Below, in pieces: positions 18,486 to 27,736 of a DNA stretch of 64,000 bases (the first letter of the stretch is position 1; each line of letters opens with the position of its first letter). The notes under the pieces were generated by a model, which saw only the letters and a program-made list of their open reading frames with translations, was not told the origin of the DNA and made no database searches. A program made the position numbers and the translations under genes. Origin of the DNA: an uncultured Nonlabens sp. Its GTDB lineage: Bacteria; Bacteroidota; Bacteroidia; Flavobacteriales; Flavobacteriaceae. The stretch is taken from contig CANLKV010000001.1 in assembly GCA_947491755.1 (NCBI GenBank), forward strand, positions 186,001 through 250,000, written 5' to 3'.

Positions 18486-19265
18486 TTATGCAGTAGTATT
18501 CGTTACCTCCAGCGAATTTGCTGATTTTTTACTCAACAATTCCAGCGTTGTTTTACTAGCTGCTGTTACAGATAGCGGAAGTACAAGAATAATACCTACG
18601 ATGGGGATTAACAATACCGCCATAAAGACGATACCATTGCCTATGGCATATCCTCTATTACTTTTTACAAAGGATACGCTATCTTGATATTTGAAATGCC
18701 GTTCTAAGGTATAGTCCATATTTCCAAAACCAGCATAATACGACTGTACTAAAAAACTGATGGACCAAAAAACAATACCTACAACGGGTATAAAACTTAA
18801 TAGTAATAAGGGTATAGTAATGAGCAATTCAAAAAACAAATTGCGCAAGTTGATACGTATGCCGCGATACAGTTGTGCCGCATTAGTAGTTTCTCTAGGT
18901 GTCAATGCTCCATTAAGTTCTGGATAGAAATGTTGTTCCATACGCTCTGACACTGGAGACATAAATGGGGCGCTCAAAGCCATGACTACATGCTTATAAA
19001 GTAATAAACCTAAGATGATGATAAGGATCCCGCTCAAAATTTCGGCAATAGCTGTAAAGCTCGACCTGCCAGTCTCCCAGACCCACAATCCTGCAACAGG
19101 ACCTGCTAGATTATCACTTAACCCATAAGCAGCAATGATAAGGACTACTGCAAATGAAAAGCTTATCATCATAGGGACCATAAAGTATTTCCATAGATTG
19201 AGTTGACCTATAAGTTTAAAACTTGTGGTATAATCACCCAGTGCTATGAAAATTCTTTTGATCAT
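18486..19265 (-). CDS. EI24-domain (CysZ-like) membrane protein in the heme cluster
   Basis: 259 residues with four to five hydrophobic segments (about 28-48, 78-98, 140-165, 205-230). The segment KHVVMALSAPFMSPVSERMEQHFYPE is characteristic of the EI24/CysZ (DUF540) family. CysZ proteins are sulfate channels or transport-related, but here the gene lies between hemE and hemF in one tight cluster. The position suggests a heme-linked membrane role that cannot be read from the sequence. Confidence 0.75.
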   Translation of the reverse strand: MIKRIFIALGDYTTSFKLIGQLNLWKYFMVPMMISFSFAVVLIIAAYGLSDNLAGPVAGLWVWETGRSSFTAIAEILSGILIIILGLLLYKHVVMALSAPFMSPVSERMEQHFYPELNGALTPRETTNAAQLYRGIRINLRNLFFELLITIPLLLLSFIPVVGIVFWSISFLVQSYYAGFGNMDYTLERHFKYQDSVSFVKSNRGYAIGNGIVFMAVLLIPIVGIILVLPLSVTAASKTTLELLSKKSANSLEVTNTTA

Positions 19266-19310
19266 AAATCTAGCCTTTGATATTTAAATACCGGCTGGCA
19301 TTTAAAATAG

Positions 19311-20330
19311 CTAATATTCCTTTACGGCATCAACAAATGCCTGCGCATTCTCCACAGGAATGTTAGGCAAAATACCGTGTCCTAAATTTGCAACAAATCG
19401 ATCTTTACCAAAATCGTCAATCATTTGTTTAACCATCTTTTTAATCGTTGCAGGTGGTGAGAATAAACGTGATGGATCAAAGTTACCTTGCAGTGTTATC
19501 TGTCCACCTGTTAAATATCGCGCATTGCGAGCACTACATGTCCAGTCTACACCTAGCGCAGCTGCACCACTTGTTGACATCTCGTTGAGAGCAAACCAGC
19601 ATCCTTTACCAAAAACGATTACCTCTGTAACAGGTTTAAGTGCGTTGATAATTTGCTGTATATATTGCCATGAGAATATCTGGTAATCATCAGGCGATAA
19701 CATACCGCCCCAGGAATCAAACACCTGCACAGCATTTACACCATGCTTTACTTTCTCTTTAAGATATGCGATTGTGGTATCTGTAATACGCTGCAATAAA
19801 TCATGAGCAGCCTGTGGCTGGGTAAAGCAAAACTCCTTTGCTTTATCAAAGTTTTTACTCCCCTGACCTTGCACACAGTAGCACAAAATAGTCCATGGTG
19901 ACCCAGCAAAACCTATAAGAGGCACGCGGTCTGCAAGGGCGTCCTTTGTCATATCGATTGCTTCCATAACATAGCTCAGAGAATCTGCTACATCTGGAAC
20001 AACAACCCTATCTAGATCTGCGGCAGATCGTATGGGATTAGGAAGCCACGGCCCTACCCCTGGTCTCATCTCTACCTCGATATTCATGGCCTGCGGTATC
20101 ACTAATATATCAGAAAAAAGTATAGCGGCATCTGGCCCTATCTGGTCAATGGGCATTACTGTAATATCCGTAGCAAGCTCTGGGGTCTGGCAACGAGTAA
20201 AGAAGTCATATTTCTCCTTTAATTTTATGAAATCTGGCAAATAGCGTCCCGCTTGCCTCATCATCCACACAGGTGGTCGCTCTACGGTCTCACCTTTAAG
20301 TGCTCGTAGGAATAAATCGTTTTTAATCAT
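19311..20330 (-). CDS. hemE: uroporphyrinogen decarboxylase
   Basis: 339 residues. It decarboxylates the four acetate side chains of uroporphyrinogen III to give coproporphyrinogen III. Signatures include [16 protein letters not shown] near the N-terminus (substrate-binding Arg), [30 protein letters not shown] and [14 protein letters not shown]. It overlaps the end of hemD by 8 bp, indicating translational coupling. It is cytoplasmic. Confidence 0.97.
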   Translation of the reverse strand: MIKNDLFLRALKGETVERPPVWMMRQAGRYLPDFIKLKEKYDFFTRCQTPELATDITVMPIDQIGPDAAILFSDILVIPQAMNIEVEMRPGVGPWLPNPIRSAADLDRVVVPDVADSLSYVMEAIDMTKDALADRVPLIGFAGSPWTILCYCVQGQGSKNFDKAKEFCFTQPQAAHDLLQRITDTTIAYLKEKVKHGVNAVQVFDSWGGMLSPDDYQIFSWQYIQQIINALKPVTEVIVFGKGCWFALNEMSTSGAAALGVDWTCSARNARYLTGGQITLQGNFDPSRLFSPPATIKKMVKQMIDDFGKDRFVANLGHGILPNIPVENAQAFVDAVKEY

Positions 20331-20985
20331 TTCTCAATTCTTTAATTGCTGTTACCAGCACATTTTCTACAGTTTGCTTTTGTGCCACGACCACCCTTGA
20401 AAATACTTCTCTAGCAGCTCGCGCTGTTGTCTCACCTATACAAACGGCGCACTGGGGTTGATTTTGGTTCGCTTTCGCGAAAGCGTACACCCCACGAGGA
20501 CTGTAAAATAAACCTGCTGCAAAAATACGATCAAAGCTTTTGTTGACGATAATAGAATCATAGACAATCACCTCTTTTAACTCGATCTTATGGTCTGCAA
20601 GTAACTCTGGCAACTCTTGCCTACGGTGACTGCCACACAAATAAGTAAGGGAGGCTTGCTCGTTTTGTGAAATAATATAGGCAGCGAGTTCTCTTGCATT
20701 GGTAGCTACTATAGTAACAGCAAAGCCCTCTGCTTTTAATAATTCACCAGTGATGTGCCCTACAACATACAGCTGGCCTGGTTGCTGTTTTATTTTTTTT
20801 AAAGCAGGTATAGCATTCTTACTAGTAATGACTAGCGCTTTTGTATCGATATGTAAAGGGTCAAATGACCGTGCGGTGGTTTTTAAAATATCATAGTGTA
20901 CTAGACCTATTCCTGTATTTAAAACCAGCTCTTGCTGTGAGGCGGTAAGCTTCTTTGTAGAAAATAAGGTTGGATTAGTTACCAC
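20323..20985 (-). CDS. hemD: uroporphyrinogen III synthase
   Basis: 220 residues starting at GTG 20985. It cyclises hydroxymethylbilane to uroporphyrinogen III with ring D inversion. The family is weakly conserved. Supporting features are the bilobal HemD pattern ([13 protein letters not shown] in the first half; [13 protein letters not shown] and [12 protein letters not shown] in the second) and its overlap with hemE. A palindrome copy encodes the AFAKA of YAFAKANQ, next to the conserved YSPRG segment. hemA, hemC and hemB are not in the window. Confidence 0.9.
   Translation of the reverse strand: MVTNPTLFSTKKLTASQQELVLNTGIGLVHYDILKTTARSFDPLHIDTKALVITSKNAIPALKKIKQQPGQLYVVGHITGELLKAEGFAVTIVATNARELAAYIISQNEQASLTYLCGSHRRQELPELLADHKIELKEVIVYDSIIVNKSFDRIFAAGLFYSPRGVYAFAKANQNQPQCAVCIGETTARAAREVFSRVVVAQKQTVENVLVTAIKELRND
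20471..20484. repeat. dispersed palindrome, copy 5
   Basis: Perfect copy inside hemD, in the AFAKA frame. Confidence 0.95.
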
Positions 20986-21313
20986 AGAAATAGGTTATTT
21001 GTATTCAAAAAATTACACCAAAAAAGAAGTTGCATTTATTCCAAAGCTAGCCGGATTTTTATGTTGAAATCTAGATATCGATAGAGACACAAGCAGCTCT
21101 TTTTTCTGCATCAAAAATAACAAACTGATAAGGCAATGCGCCGTTAATGAAATACATATTGTGAGCAAAAACAGTAAAGGCTCATAAAAATTAAGCATAA
21201 GAGAGAAGAGCTTGAATACATATGTGACGTTTAACGCTTAAATAGTACTAAACGTCTAGTTTTGTTGCTGGTACAACTTTTTACATCGATATTTGATAAG
21301 AAACATATGTCAA
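20986..21313. other. intergenic region between hemD and the Crp-like gene
   Basis: 328 bp between divergent genes. It holds an inverted repeat (21226-21256). A 61-codon minus-strand ORF (21013-21198) has no recognisable features and I consider it spurious. No convincing TAnnTTTG box was found for either gene. Confidence 0.5.
21226..21256. promoter_or_regulatory. inverted repeat upstream of the Crp-like gene
   Basis: GACGTTTA (21226-21233) and TAAACGTC (21249-21256) are perfect 8-bp complementary arms with a 15-nt spacer, 57 nt before the ATG of the Crp-like gene. It is a candidate operator, perhaps autoregulatory, but it does not match the classical TTGAT-N4-ATCAA Fnr site. Confidence 0.4.
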
Positions 21314-21913
21314 ATGGAGCTTCCTAAATTTCTACACAAGCTTACCGGCGACGGTGATCTTCCTTCTCTCAAGTATGCCACTGAGATATTTAGTATGTTA
21401 GAGGTCATCAAGGTACGCAAGAAGGAAGTGCTATTACATTTTGGAGAGGTTTGCGATAATATTTTTATTGTAAAATCCGGAATTCTCAAAGGATCTATCA
21501 TAGATGAGTATGGTGATTTGCACACCATACGCTTTACTGCAGAGAATGATGTACTATCCTCTATGTACAGTTTTATAGATCAAAGCCCGTCAAACATTCA
21601 AATACAATGCGTTGAGGCTGGTGAGATTATGTGTTTCAAACATCAGGATTTTGTTTACATGAACAAATTATACCCTGGTCTTACTCCTGCATTTCATAAA
21701 TTAATGTTGAAGCGCTATCACGATATGCTGGACGAGAAGTCGCGCATGATCACAAATGACGCAACCACTAGATATCTTAAATTTATTGAGCGTTACAAAC
21801 ATATGGAAGAGCGTTTACCTCTTAAAGATATCGCTTCCTATCTAGGTATAAGACAGCAATCACTCAGTCGATTGCGCAGTAAGATGGATCCAGAAATTGC
21901 AGAGGCTAACTAG
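21314..21913 (+). CDS. Crp/Fnr-family transcriptional regulator
   Basis: 199 residues from the ATG at 21314 (MELPKFLHKL); a TTG at 21293 would extend it by seven residues. The N-terminal cyclic-nucleotide-binding-type beta roll is visible (KEVLLHFGEVCDNIFIVKSGILKGSI...LHTIRFTAENDVLS). A C-terminal winged helix-turn-helix has PLKDIASYLGIRQQSLSRLRSKM (about 175-197). There is no Fnr cysteine cluster. The ligand is unknown. It is divergent from the heme operon, so control of heme genes is possible but unproven. Confidence 0.85.
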   Translation: MELPKFLHKLTGDGDLPSLKYATEIFSMLEVIKVRKKEVLLHFGEVCDNIFIVKSGILKGSIIDEYGDLHTIRFTAENDVLSSMYSFIDQSPSNIQIQCVEAGEIMCFKHQDFVYMNKLYPGLTPAFHKLMLKRYHDMLDEKSRMITNDATTRYLKFIERYKHMEERLPLKDIASYLGIRQQSLSRLRSKMDPEIAEAN

Positions 21914-21927
21914 CTGTATTGATTCCT

Positions 21928-21935
21928 TATATTTG
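21928..21935 (+). promoter_or_regulatory. putative -7 box for yicC-gmk-nadD
   Basis: TATATTTG fits TAnnTTTG and lies 18 nt before the yicC ATG. Confidence 0.4.
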
Positions 21936-21953
21936 TAGGCTTAAAGCGAGCTC

Positions 21954-22820
21954 ATGATTATTTCCATGACAGGATACGGTAAATCTGTCCTGCAATTACA
22001 ACACCGTAAAATTACTGTAGAAATACGCACCTTAAACAGTAAAAACTTAGACCTTAATTTAAGAATTCCTAATGCGTATCGCGAGAAGGAACTAGAGATT
22101 AGAAAAGTTGCTGCAGCACAACTCTCTAGAGGTAAAATTGATCTTTCTGTGCATGTCGAAAATACCAATGCCAGCGCTGGATCTGCCCTCAATGTGAGCC
22201 AGGTAGAGCAGTACATGGCGCAACTATCCAGCATCAATAATGTAGACAGTACCAATACCTTAAAGTTAGTCGAGATTGCTACAAGATTTCCAGACGTGTT
22301 TTTAAGCGATCAAGAAGAGGTAGATGAGTCAGAACTTAAGGACATCCTACAGGTCGTAAAAAAAAGCATTGACGCTGTAAAGGAGTACCGCGATGCAGAA
22401 GGCGCGGTTCTCAAATCAGATTTTGAAATGCGCATTAAAAATATTGACCAGCTGCTTGAGCAAATCGTTATAGAAGACAAAGGAAGGCTAGATCAAGTGC
22501 GTGTACGTCTTGAAAAAGCAGTTGCTGATATTAAAGAAAAAGTAGATCAAAATAGATTTGAGCAAGAATTGATCTACTACCTAGAAAAATATGACATCAC
22601 AGAAGAAAAAGTGAGGCTCAAAAACCATCTAGATTACTTCATAAAAACAATGGAGGCTCCTACATCGCAGGGTAAAAAATTAGGATTTATCTCTCAGGAA
22701 ATAGGTCGTGAAATTAACACCATAGGGAGCAAAGCAAACCATGCATCCATGCAGCAAAAGGTCGTCCAGATGAAGGATGAGCTTGAAAAAATAAAGGAGC
22801 AAATGCTTAACGTACTCTAA
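21954..22820 (+). CDS. yicC: YicC-family endoribonuclease-like protein
   Basis: 288 residues, full family length. The N-terminal YicC domain begins MIISMTGYGKS and contains EIRTLNSKNLDLNLRIP and AQLSRGKIDLSV. The C-terminal DUF1732 domain contains TMEAPTSQGKKLGFISQEIGREINTIGSKAN. E. coli YicC is reported as an endoribonuclease acting on sRNA. The central part is predicted to be alpha-helical and coiled-coil rich. The gene abuts gmk (TAATG, 1-bp overlap), an order common in Bacteroidota. Confidence 0.92.
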   Translation: MIISMTGYGKSVLQLQHRKITVEIRTLNSKNLDLNLRIPNAYREKELEIRKVAAAQLSRGKIDLSVHVENTNASAGSALNVSQVEQYMAQLSSINNVDSTNTLKLVEIATRFPDVFLSDQEEVDESELKDILQVVKKSIDAVKEYRDAEGAVLKSDFEMRIKNIDQLLEQIVIEDKGRLDQVRVRLEKAVADIKEKVDQNRFEQELIYYLEKYDITEEKVRLKNHLDYFIKTMEAPTSQGKKLGFISQEIGREINTIGSKANHASMQQKVVQMKDELEKIKEQMLNVL

Positions 22821-23419
22821 TGAATACATTACCTAAACTTATTGTTTTTAGTGCACCGTCAGGAGCTGGCAAGACAACCCTAGTGCGTCATTTACTAGAA
22901 CAAAAAGAACTCAATCTTGCCTTTTCTATTAGTGCTGCATCTCGAGATGCTCGTGATGGCGAGATTGATGGGAAAGATTATTATTTTTTAGGAGTAGAAG
23001 AATTTAAAAAACGCATACGCCAGGATGATTTTTTGGAATTTGAAGAGGTGTACCGCGATCAATTCTATGGTACTTTAAAAACCGAAGTGGAGCGCCTGTG
23101 GGAACAGGGTAAAAATGTAATATTTGATATTGATGTAGTGGGTGGACTGCGGCTCAAAAAGAAATTTCCTGATCGCACTCTCGCAGTGTTTGTAAAGCCG
23201 CCATCAATCAACGAGTTGCAAATACGATTAAAAAACAGAAAAACAGAAACCCCAGAAAAGATCGCCATGCGCGTGGCAAAGGCAAGTACAGAAATGGCTA
23301 CGGCGCCACAATTTGACGTGATTATAAAAAATGATGATCTGGACCTGGCAAAGCAGCGTGCTGTGGCAGTGGTCAAAGATTTTATCAATCAAGGCTATCC
23401 AGGAGATGAAAAAGAATAA
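22820..23419 (+). CDS. gmk: guanylate kinase
   Basis: 199 residues. It phosphorylates GMP to GDP using ATP. The P-loop FSAPSGAGKTTL lies at residues 9-20. The GMP-binding region includes SISAASRDARDGEIDGKDYYF and EEVYRDQFYGT, in which the usual T-T-R-x-P-R is replaced by SAASRDAR. VIFDIDVVGGLRLKKKFP and VRVAK-type lid residues follow. It is translationally coupled to yicC and overlaps nadD by 14 bp. Confidence 0.95.
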   Translation: MNTLPKLIVFSAPSGAGKTTLVRHLLEQKELNLAFSISAASRDARDGEIDGKDYYFLGVEEFKKRIRQDDFLEFEEVYRDQFYGTLKTEVERLWEQGKNVIFDIDVVGGLRLKKKFPDRTLAVFVKPPSINELQIRLKNRKTETPEKIAMRVAKASTEMATAPQFDVIIKNDDLDLAKQRAVAVVKDFINQGYPGDEKE

Positions 23420-23993
23420 AGTAGGTCTTTATTTTGGCACCTTCAACCCCATTCACATAGGCCATCTAGCGATTGCAAATTATCTAGTAGAGAATAGTGA
23501 CCTGCGAGAAATATGGATGGTAGTAACCCCTCACAATCCCCATAAGAAAAAAAGCAGCTTGCTGGACGACTATCAACGATTGCACATGGTACATCTTGCC
23601 ACAGATGACTACGATAAAATTAAACCCAGCAATATAGAATTTAATCTACCGCAGCCTAGCTATACCGTTAACACCCTAGCGCATTTAAAAGAAAAACATC
23701 CTGAATTAAATTTTGTATTGATCATGGGCGAGGATAATCTTAAAAGCCTGCCCAGATGGAAAAACTACCAAGTATTACTGGACGATTTTGAAATAATCGT
23801 ATATCCTAGACTCTCAAAGGGAGATATCCCAGAGGAATTAGTAGACCACCCTTCCATTACAAGGATTGATGCCCCTATCATGGAGATATCGTCCACTATG
23901 ATAAGAAACAGCATCGCAAAAGGGCAAGACTTGCGATACTTTTTGCATCAAGATGTCAATCAGTACCTGGAAGAGATGAACTTTTACAAATAA
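23406..23993 (+). CDS. nadD: nicotinate-nucleotide adenylyltransferase
   Basis: 195 residues from the ATG at 23406 (MKKNKVGLYFGTFNPIH); the open frame reaches back to 23331 inside gmk, but the family start fits 23406. It adenylates nicotinate mononucleotide in NAD synthesis. The nucleotidyltransferase GTFNPIHIGHLAIA motif and the C-terminal ISSTMIRNSI motif are present. It overlaps gmk by 14 bp and is the last gene of the operon. Confidence 0.95.
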   Translation: MKKNKVGLYFGTFNPIHIGHLAIANYLVENSDLREIWMVVTPHNPHKKKSSLLDDYQRLHMVHLATDDYDKIKPSNIEFNLPQPSYTVNTLAHLKEKHPELNFVLIMGEDNLKSLPRWKNYQVLLDDFEIIVYPRLSKGDIPEELVDHPSITRIDAPIMEISSTMIRNSIAKGQDLRYFLHQDVNQYLEEMNFYK

Positions 23994-23999
23994 AAAAAA

Positions 24000-24031
24000 C
24001 CGCCTGCAACCTCTCTTAGGTTCACAGGCGG
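24000..24031. terminator. hairpin after nadD
   Basis: Stem CCGCCTG / CAGGCGG with an inner AACCT / AGGTT pairing. The A run lies on the left and no T tract follows on the plus strand, so it is a weak or atypical terminator for nadD. Confidence 0.5.
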
Positions 24032-24393
24032 CTTCCAACCAACCAAATCTTAAATTCTGTTAGGAATTTATATGAAATGCTGCAAATACCATCTGCAGTA
24101 ATTTTTTATGTAAATAAGGTGAAAAATTGTACTACGCTTTTCTTTCCTACTGTTTTACAAAGGTCAGAATAATAGTTGCCTAAAAAATCACAACCGATCG
24201 TTAAATGCTTGTTAAGTCTGTGCTTCACTTGTTAGAAGCTATACGTGTGATCCAGTTGAAACAATAAGCGTAATAGGTTGAAACAAGCATTTTTAATTTC
24301 TTTAAGGTACTTCAAATCGATACAAATTATCCACTGTAGCTTTACAGTATTCGTATGAACGATAGTTGTTTATAGAAGATTAAAATTAATTCC

Positions 24394-24407
24394 GCTTTCG
24401 CGGAAGC
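24394..24407. repeat. dispersed palindrome, copy 6 (one mismatch, intergenic)
   Basis: GCTTTCGCGGAAGC differs at one base from the consensus. Flanking TCC...GAA only partly extends the symmetry. Confidence 0.85.
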
Positions 24408-24509
24408 GAACTAAAACAACTCAATCCTACAACAAAAAACAAGGACTCCACCGCTGTTCCCTTCTACACCTCCTACGAAAAATGGTATATTTACAATTAT
24501 TCATTTTTT

Positions 24510-25505
24510 ATGGAAAAATCACTAAAAATAGCAGTTTTAGGAGGGGGAAGCTGGGCAACCGCAATAGTAAAGATGCTGGTCGAAAGCATGGATGAAGTAG
24601 GGTGGTATATGCGCAGTATTTATGCTATTGAACACATAAAACGCAATGATCACAATCCCAATTACTTGAGCAGTGTAGAGTTTGACGTGAAAAAACTCAA
24701 ACTATCAAACGATATTAATGAGATCGTAGATTATGCTGATGTATGCATCTTTGCCATTCCTAGTGCTTTTTTACATTCAGAATTACAGTCCCTTACCATC
24801 CCATTAAGTAACAAGCGCGTGGTGTCTGCCATTAAAGGTATTGTCCCAGAAACAGGTCTGATCGTGGGTGAATATTTTAATGAACATCATGGAGTAAGCA
24901 TGGATGATATAGGAATCCTAACAGGTCCCTGTCATGCAGAAGAGGTGGCACTAGAGCGGCTATCTTATCTAACTGTAGCTTTTGCAGATGAAGAGAAAGC
25001 AAAACAACTAGCCAGTTACTTTGAAAATGATTACATCAATTGTAAAATAAGTGACGACATTATAGGGACAGAGTATGCTGCTGTACTTAAAAATATATAT
25101 GCTATTGCAGCAGGTATTGCTCACGGCTTGGGTTATGGAGATAATTTCCAAAGCGTGCTTATGTCTAATGCCATACGTGAGATGAAGCGTTTTATTAAAA
25201 AAGTTCATAAAATGAAGCGCAATATTAATGACAGTGCCTATCTAGGAGATTTACTTGTTACTGGATATTCTATATTTTCTCGCAATAGACTTTTTGGCAA
25301 TATGCTGGGTAAAGGTTATACCGTGCGCAGTGCCCAGCTAGAAATGAGTATGGTGGCAGAAGGTTATTATGCCACAAAAAGTGCTTATGAAATCAATCAA
25401 AATCACGGCGCTAAAACACCTATTCTCAATGCGGTGTATGAAATACTATACGAGAATAAGAACCCTAAAAAGATTTTCAAAAAACTAGCGGATAAGCTGG
25501 ATTAA
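24510..25505 (+). CDS. gpsA: glycerol-3-phosphate dehydrogenase (NAD(P)+)
   Basis: 331 residues. It reduces dihydroxyacetone phosphate to sn-glycerol 3-phosphate for phospholipid synthesis. The Rossmann loop AVLGGGSWATAI lies at residues 8-19. The catalytic lysine regions SAIKGIVPETG and EYAAVLKNIYAIAAGIAHGLGYGDN are present, as is LTGPCHAEEVA (the GP-x-A-E-E motif has His-Ala-Glu-Glu here, as in other Bacteroidota). It is followed after 10 bp by the aldehyde dehydrogenase gene. Confidence 0.95.
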   Translation: MEKSLKIAVLGGGSWATAIVKMLVESMDEVGWYMRSIYAIEHIKRNDHNPNYLSSVEFDVKKLKLSNDINEIVDYADVCIFAIPSAFLHSELQSLTIPLSNKRVVSAIKGIVPETGLIVGEYFNEHHGVSMDDIGILTGPCHAEEVALERLSYLTVAFADEEKAKQLASYFENDYINCKISDDIIGTEYAAVLKNIYAIAAGIAHGLGYGDNFQSVLMSNAIREMKRFIKKVHKMKRNINDSAYLGDLLVTGYSIFSRNRLFGNMLGKGYTVRSAQLEMSMVAEGYYATKSAYEINQNHGAKTPILNAVYEILYENKNPKKIFKKLADKLD

Positions 25506-25515
25506 AAAATTAACA

Positions 25516-27069
25516 ATGTCACAAATCGCATCAACTTACGGAATTGCAGAAGCCTTAAAACAACTGGGTATTCAGTCCACAAATGACGGAACATCAACAG
25601 GAAGTATAAGTTACAATGGTACTGGTTTAATCGAGTCAAAATCGCCCGTTGATGATGCCTTAATTGCTAGCGTTACAACCACCAGTACAGCAGACTATGA
25701 GACTGTAGTATCTACAGCACAGGCTGCTTTTAAAGAATGGAGATTACTACCAGCACCGCAACGCGGTGAGATTGTACGTCAATTTGGTAACGAATTGAGA
25801 AGACTCAAAGAACCACTAGGTAAACTGGTTTCATACGAGATGGGAAAATCCTATCAAGAAGGACTGGGAGAAGTACAGGAGATGATTGACATATGTGATT
25901 TTGCAGTGGGTCTATCCAGGCAACTGCATGGATTGACAATGCATAGCGAGCGCCCTGGACACAGGATGTATGAACAGTATCACCCGTTAGGCATTGTGGG
26001 TATTATTAGTGCTTTCAATTTTCCAGTGGCAGTATGGGCGTGGAATACTGCACTGGCATGGGTTTGTGGCGATGTTTGTATATGGAAGCCTAGTGAAAAA
26101 ACACCTCTATGCGGTGTAGCTTGCCAGAATATAATCGCATCAGTTTTAAAGCATAACAAGTTACCAGAAGGAATATCATGTCTCATTAATGGGGACTATC
26201 GCGTGGGTGAATTGATGACTACAGATAAACGCATCCCGCTTATAAGTGCAACAGGATCGACCAGAATGGGTAGAATAGTTGCCAGTAAGGTAGGAGAACG
26301 ATTAGGAAAATCATTACTAGAATTAGGCGGTAATAACGCCATCATTGTAACACCAGATGCAGACATAAAAATGACCGTCATAGGCGCCGTTTTTGGAGCA
26401 GTGGGAACCGCGGGACAGCGATGCACCTCTACCCGTAGACTTATTATTCACGAGAGTATTTATGATAAAGTAAAAAATGCGATAGTAGATGCCTACAAGC
26501 AATTAAAAATAGGAAACCCACTAGACGAGAATAATCACGTGGGGCCAATTATTGATCAGGATGCAGTTGCAAATTATAAAAAAGCACTCGAGCAAGTAGT
26601 AGAAGAAGGAGGCCAGATATTAGTGCCTGGTGGCGTTCTAGAAGGCAAGGGTTATGAAAGCGGTTGTTATGTACAACCCGCCATTGCAGAAGCTGATAAC
26701 GACATGAAAATTGTACAGCACGAGACCTTTGCACCTATTTTGTATTTACTTAAATATGAAGGAGCGTTAGAAAATGCTCTAGAGCTACAAAATGGTGTTC
26801 AACAAGGATTGTCTAGCGCAATTATGACCAATAATCTGCGCGAGGCAGAGCGTTTTTTAAGTGTTGCAGGATCTGACTGTGGCATTGCAAATGTTAATAT
26901 AGGCACTAGCGGTGCAGAAATAGGTGGCGCGTTTGGCGGTGAGAAAGATACGGGCGGTGGCCGCGAGTCTGGCAGCGATGCATGGAAAATCTACATGAGA
27001 AGGCAAACAAACACCATCAATTACACAACAGAGTTGCCTCTAGCGCAAGGGATTAAATTTGATTTGTAG
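25516..27069 (+). CDS. amaB: ALDH7-family aldehyde dehydrogenase (alpha-aminoadipic semialdehyde dehydrogenase type)
   Basis: 517 residues. NAD-dependent oxidation of an aldehyde, by homology alpha-aminoadipate semialdehyde in lysine catabolism. The catalytic Glu lies in LLELGGNNA, the nucleophile Cys in GTAGQRCTSTRR, and the NAD-binding region in ISATGSTRMGR. The C-terminus FGGEKDTGGGRESGSDAWKIYMRRQTNTINY is distinctive for ALDH7/antiquitin. It follows gpsA closely on the same strand, probably co-transcribed, without an obvious metabolic link. The ATG at 25516 is reasonable. Confidence 0.88.
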   Translation: MSQIASTYGIAEALKQLGIQSTNDGTSTGSISYNGTGLIESKSPVDDALIASVTTTSTADYETVVSTAQAAFKEWRLLPAPQRGEIVRQFGNELRRLKEPLGKLVSYEMGKSYQEGLGEVQEMIDICDFAVGLSRQLHGLTMHSERPGHRMYEQYHPLGIVGIISAFNFPVAVWAWNTALAWVCGDVCIWKPSEKTPLCGVACQNIIASVLKHNKLPEGISCLINGDYRVGELMTTDKRIPLISATGSTRMGRIVASKVGERLGKSLLELGGNNAIIVTPDADIKMTVIGAVFGAVGTAGQRCTSTRRLIIHESIYDKVKNAIVDAYKQLKIGNPLDENNHVGPIIDQDAVANYKKALEQVVEEGGQILVPGGVLEGKGYESGCYVQPAIAEADNDMKIVQHETFAPILYLLKYEGALENALELQNGVQQGLSSAIMTNNLREAERFLSVAGSDCGIANVNIGTSGAEIGGAFGGEKDTGGGRESGSDAWKIYMRRQTNTINYTTELPLAQGIKFDL

Positions 27070-27123
27070 GGTTCTAGTTTATTGAAGTAATTATATTTAC
27101 CCTTAACAATCAACCAAATTATT

Positions 27124-27612
27124 ATGAGAAACAAATTATTCCTGGTGTGTAGCGCCCTACTCCTGGCATTTACCACCACTGCACAAGATACAGACGCATC
27201 TTATGTAACCGCAGCCCCTACTTACGTCTATCAAACGGTAACGGTTATAGAATCTATAGTTCCTAGCGGGCTGGGTAGATCTCGTATGATTTTTGGTACT
27301 GCAGATCGGGATTTTAGAGATTATACCAGCAGTCGTAGTGCTGAGAATGATGAGCGCAACAAGTCCAGCCGTAAAGAGATAAGAGTCAAGGATTTTGACG
27401 AGACAAAATTGCTCAACTTTTTTAATATTGCGGGTATTCGTTTTCAGAATATAGCAGCAAACGATGCCGTGGTAACTTCAAAGATTAACGATCTTGCCTC
27501 GCAAGGCTGGGAGCTCGCATTTGTAAATAGCGGTGTAGAAAGCTACTCTGGCGATGGAGATTCCAATGGGATTTATGTAACGCGTTATATTTTTAAACGA
27601 GTTGTCAATTAA
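27124..27612 (+). CDS. secreted protein of unknown function
   Basis: 162 residues. A clear signal peptide (MRNKLFLVCSALLLAFTTTA) is followed by mature QDTDASY. The C-terminal part, INDLASQGWELAFVNSGVES and YVTRYIFKR, follows the pattern seen in DUF4177-like small domains (an 'LN.LG..GWEL' motif). It is probably periplasmic or on the cell surface. A hairpin terminator follows. I do not recognise a function. Confidence 0.7.
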   Translation: MRNKLFLVCSALLLAFTTTAQDTDASYVTAAPTYVYQTVTVIESIVPSGLGRSRMIFGTADRDFRDYTSSRSAENDERNKSSRKEIRVKDFDETKLLNFFNIAGIRFQNIAANDAVVTSKINDLASQGWELAFVNSGVESYSGDGDSNGIYVTRYIFKRVVN

Positions 27613-27618
27613 TTTTAA

Positions 27619-27656
27619 AAGCCGTCTGAACAATTAATCAGACGGCTTGATTTTTC
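27619..27656 (+). terminator. terminator between convergent genes
   Basis: Stem AAGCCGTCTGA / TCAGACGGCTT with an 8-nt loop and a T run after a short GA, just after the secreted-protein gene and ahead of the convergent phosphoesterase. Confidence 0.8.
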
Positions 27657-27736
27657 TCCCCTACATTAATCTTATCAGTAATCTTTTACTACTCTTTAGA
27701 TCGTATAAAGCGTATTTAAAATGCACTAACGGTTGC

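Larger units (their letters stand above)
23994..24509. other. 516-bp intergenic region before gpsA
   Basis: Contains a hairpin (24000-24031) after nadD, an AT-rich middle part in which I see no gene, a one-mismatch palindrome copy (24394-24407), and a short AT-rich stretch before gpsA with TATATTTA, a near match to the -7 box. No RNA gene was recognised. Confidence 0.5.

Noticed and set aside
21013..21198. 61-codon minus-strand ORF upstream of hemD
   Set aside because: No promoter box, domain or context; the composition looks like chance AT-rich reading.
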